A stretch of DNA of 48,502 nt. It comes from Rhizophlyctis rosea. Taxonomy: Eukaryota; Chytridiomycota; Chytridiomycetes; Rhizophlyctidales; Rhizophlyctidaceae. This document shows, piece after piece, positions 46,160-48,502 of the stretch; the first letter of the stretch is position 1; each line of letters begins with the position of its first letter. Below the pieces are notes generated by a model, which was given only the letters and a program-made list of their open reading frames with translations, made no database searches and had not been told where the DNA came from. The stretch covers positions 1 to 48,502 of the forward strand of contig JADGJC010000298.1 in assembly GCA_027596075.1 (NCBI GenBank), in the 5' to 3' direction. The translations under genes and the position numbers were made by a program.

Positions 46160-46215
46160 CCGAAATGTGTTTCCGAAATGTGTTTCATGAAAATTCATAT
46201 TACATGAAAATTCAT
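46160..46215 (+). repeat. Two adjacent short tandem duplications
   Basis: CCGAAATGTGTTT occurs twice in a row (46160-46185) and is followed directly by two copies of a CATGAAAATTCATA-type palindromic unit. Confidence 0.8.
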
Positions 46216-46325
46216 ACTACATACAAGCACACGACGACACTATTCCATCAACAAAAAAAATGCAAAAGGATGTTAATGGAGTGATGCCTCAGGTTCCGGA
46301 CCCTGAGGGGACGTCCAATCCTCCG

Positions 46326-46519
46326 AGGATGGTAACGGACAGCTATAGGACCACGTCTGGCCCGCCATCCAAATCCTCTTGGCCCACAGGAGGATTATAT
46401 TCCTTGGGCCCTCAAGGGTGGTTATATCCCTTTATCCTCCCTATCGCTTTCGCTTCATCAAGGATGGTAATGGACGCTAGGGGCCGCGTCCGGCCGGGCA
46501 ATCCAATCCTCTCAGCCCC
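46326..46519 (+). repeat. Diverged ~60-bp direct repeat, spacing ~135 bp
   Basis: Copy A (46326-46385) and copy B (46461-46519) both begin AGGATGGTAA(C/T)GGAC and continue with alignable GCTA..GG, CGTC.GGCC and AATCCTCT blocks with a few 1-base indels. Confidence 0.6.
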
Positions 46520-46668
46520 CACCATTAAACCTCGTTGGGGGCCCCCGCGCCCCGGATTTTTCCACATGCGCATTTCTTTCCCTCGAGGGGGCCCCACCCG
46601 AAATTTAGGAGGTGCTTCTCCGATATATATACCCTGCATTTTGGGGCTTGGGAGCGATCTGATTGGTC

Positions 46669-46710
46669 GGGTGACGTGGTGTTAGTGGGGGTGGGTGACG
46701 TGGTGTGAGT
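46669..46710 (+). promoter_or_regulatory. Repeated TGACGTGG (CRE/bZIP-like) boxes
   Basis: GGGTGACGTGGTGT occurs twice, starting at 46669 and 46693. TGACGTG is a classical bZIP/CREB-ATF type core. The pair lies 650 bases upstream of the protease start (46012), which is on the opposite strand. Confidence 0.35.
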
Positions 46711-47138
46711 AGGACCCTGGGGTTTGTTTACTTTGGATGGATCATAGTTGGTCGAGGGGCCATGGGCATACGAGCTGCAGATGGCCGTGCGTACTTGTCG
46801 CCTCCTGCAGCCTGCAGGTCATTGACAGCGTCCAACCATATATGGGATCCGTGAAGGTAAAATGCACATGTCTGAAACCAGAGGTCCAGAAATCATAATG
46901 GCAAACAATGGCTTTCTCTCATAGGAATGTCGAGATGTCACCGGAAACTTGACTGGCATAGCAAACGAAATCATAGAGAGAAAAACTTCGCCAAACAGGA
47001 TACAAAATGGTCATGAACATTGATCGGAGAAATGCTACGTTGGCCGCTCGTCGGCAAATCTACCTATACCTATCCTCATCATTTACATAGAGTGATTACC
47101 CCCTCTCACACCTTCCCTCCCCCCACCCACCAAACACA

Positions 47139-48488
47139 TCAAACCGCCAAAACCGGCACACCCACACCACCCCTCTCCCCCTCCCCCCTCCTCCCCCCCA
47201 AAAGCAACCTCCCCACTACCCCCCTACCCACCCACCTCCTCCAAACCCCCCAACAAACCGCCAAAACCACCACCGAAACAACCCAAGGATGCATCCTCAA
47301 AACCCTCGCAATAACCCTCCTAAGCCTTTTTCGTTTGCGAATGGCAGTAACGGGACTATTGCGTCCCATCCCCTCATCGACAATCTCATCCTCGTCTTCG
47401 TCTTCACTATCTGATTCGAAGATTATTAGACTGCTTGTTGAGGATGTTTTCCCAGATCCGTCATCGGAGCGGGATGACGGACGAGATTTACGGGTTGGGT
47501 GGAGAGTTAGGACGGCGGAGGCTTTGGCTTTGCGGGTTGCGGCGTCTAGTGGCATTGTTGTTGTTGAAGAAGTGGTGGGTGTAGATGTCGCTGAAGACGA
47601 CGAGGGATCGCCCATCGGGGAAACAGGATTGCCGGTAGGAGACGTCGACAAGATAGAAAGCAAATCAACAAGTTTCCTCACAACCCCAATGACAATCTGC
47701 ACCGACACGTCACGTTTCCTCACTCTCATCGGCGGGCCAGCCGCCACACCCTCCTTCTTTCCCCCACCTCCAACATCACTCTTACTTCCCTTCCTCTCAC
47801 CACTCCCAACGCCGTTCTCCACTTTGGCAGCCGTCATACTCAACCCCGCCAAACTCCTCAAACTCCTACTACTCCTCACCCTCCCGCCTCTCTCTCCAAC
47901 ACCACCACCCGCTCCACTTGCAGACCCACCACCACCACCATCATAAAAACTCGCAAGACTCCGCCCACTCGACACCCGCAACAACTGCTGCAAATCCGCG
48001 GCGGAACGGACGGGACTCATAGGTGCACGGTACGACGACGACGAAGAAGAGAGGAAGAATTCCTGTGCGTCGTGCCAGATGTCTGGTGCGGAGCCTGTGG
48101 TTGGGGATTGGAGGGGTGATGTCGGGGTATGGGAATACGGTGGTGGCGGAGGCAGCGTGATATATGATGGTCGGTTTGGACGAAGGGGTTGTGGACGGTG
48201 TGGTGAGGATTGTGACCATGACGACGACATTCGACCGACGCCAACACTTCCAAGTGCATCATCTTCCTCCACCACCTCCTCCTCCTCTCCACCCTCCTCA
48301 CCCTCCTCCTCATGATACCCCTCATCATCCCCACACAAAATCCCCAAAACCTCCTCGACACCCCTCCCCCGGACGACAACATCCCCCCTCCCAAACTCCC
48401 TCACAAACACATCCTCCTCCAAACACCACGTCCCCTCTCCTTCCCTTTCCCCACCCAACACACCCGCCAACCCCCCCCCCACCCCCAC
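47139..48488 (-). CDS. Low-complexity protein with C-terminal membrane anchor, unrecognised (5' end possibly off window)
   Basis: One open frame of 449 residues on the reverse strand, starting at ATG 48488; only 14 bases remain before the window edge, and they contain a C run, so the true start may lie outside. The first ~75 residues are Gly/Glu-rich with an acidic run. The middle is Ser/Pro-rich with PDIWHDAQEF, SAADLQQLLRVSSGRSL and RSSRSLRSLAGLSMTAAK segments that look like short conserved helices. Then RDVSVQIVIGVVRKLVDLLSIL is a likely amphipathic or membrane-associated helix, and an acidic SDSEDEDEDE run. Near the C-terminus, HPWVVSVVVLAVCWGVWRRW is a membrane span preceded by a basic patch (RKRKRLRRVIARVLR). 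This suggests a tail-anchored protein facing the cytosol. No family recognised; introns cannot be excluded. Confidence 0.6.
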   Translation of the reverse strand: MGVGGGLAGVLGGEREGEGTWCLEEDVFVREFGRGDVVVRGRGVEEVLGILCGDDEGYHEEEGEEGGEEEEVVEEDDALGSVGVGRMSSSWSQSSPHRPQPLRPNRPSYITLPPPPPYSHTPTSPLQSPTTGSAPDIWHDAQEFFLSSSSSSYRAPMSPVRSAADLQQLLRVSSGRSLASFYDGGGGGSASGAGGGVGERGGRVRSSRSLRSLAGLSMTAAKVENGVGSGERKGSKSDVGGGGKKEGVAAGPPMRVRKRDVSVQIVIGVVRKLVDLLSILSTSPTGNPVSPMGDPSSSSATSTPTTSSTTTMPLDAATRKAKASAVLTLHPTRKSRPSSRSDDGSGKTSSTSSLIIFESDSEDEDEDEIVDEGMGRNSPVTAIRKRKRLRRVIARVLRMHPWVVSVVVLAVCWGVWRRWVGRGVVGRLLLGGRRGEGERGGVGVPVLAV

Positions 48489-48502
48489 ACCCCCCCGGAA
48501 AA

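Larger units (their letters stand above)
46013..47138. other. 1.1-kb repeat-rich intergenic region
   Basis: Upstream of the protease gene and downstream of the membrane-anchored protein gene. Contains 13-16-bp tandem duplications (46160-46215), a ~60-bp diverged repeat pair (46326-46385 and 46461-46519) and a repeated TGACGTGG box (46669-46710). No gene recognised; open frames at 46260-46685 and 46412-46639 are on opposite strands over the repeats. Confidence 0.5.

Noticed and set aside
47020..47946. 308-codon plus-strand frame opposite the membrane-anchored protein
   Set aside because: Pro/Ser/Leu low complexity antisense to a better frame with a clear membrane anchor.

Overview
The window looks like nuclear DNA of an early-diverging, probably zoosporic (chytrid-like) fungus. 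The evidence is a fungal-type elongation factor 3 with its chromodomain, dense short spliceosomal introns with GT-AG ends and often CTAAY-like branch sites, fungal secreted proteins (cerato-platanin, hevein-like chitin binder, GH105-like hydrolase), a VPS39 subunit and a phosphoinositide phospholipase C. It is a scaffold piece with one 10-N gap at 11869-11878. I saw no rRNA, tRNA, CRISPR array, operon or phage gene.

Layout. 1-527: 5' part of a proline-rich two-span membrane protein (minus, runs off the left edge). 1081-4931: eEF3 (minus, 5 exons). 6057-10979: a 1,411-residue HR1/coiled-coil protein (plus, 6 exons). 11485-11865: small secreted chitin-binding protein (plus), ending at the gap. 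12185-13864: secreted GH105-like hydrolase (minus, 8 exons). 14411-15823: secreted sorbosone/glucose dehydrogenase-type beta-propeller (minus, 2 exons). 17168-20938: Ras/Rap-type GEF with two ubiquitin-like regions (plus, 12 exons). 20939-22790: non-coding stretch with microsatellites and two tandem 130-nt copies of a candidate structured RNA. 22791-25502: unrecognised 702-residue protein (minus, 10 exons). 25732-27622: 2OG-Fe(II) oxygenase-like gene with a reading-frame problem (minus). 29393-30676: SH3 protein (minus, 5' end unresolved). 31202-34949: VPS39 (plus, 17 exons). 35410-35943: cerato-platanin (minus). 36652-38324: type II membrane methyltransferase-like protein (minus, 5 exons). 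39606-44058: PLC (minus, 14 exons). 44881-46012: trypsin-fold protease (minus, 3 exons). 47139-48488: low-complexity protein with a C-terminal membrane anchor (minus, perhaps continuing past the right edge).

How the genes fit together. There is no single pathway. 11.5-15.8 kb plus 35.4-35.9 kb hold four proteins secreted to act on wall polymers or sugars. RasGEF, PLC, the HR1 protein and the SH3 protein are membrane or small-GTPase signalling parts, and VPS39 serves endolysosomal tethering. The most unusual signal is the 130-nt duplicated element at 21711-22015: its two copies differ at 21 positions, yet every difference inside the proposed helices keeps base pairing, including paired changes. 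Exon borders were derived by hand from splice signals and reading phase; a border may be off by a base or two where I could not cross-check the frame.
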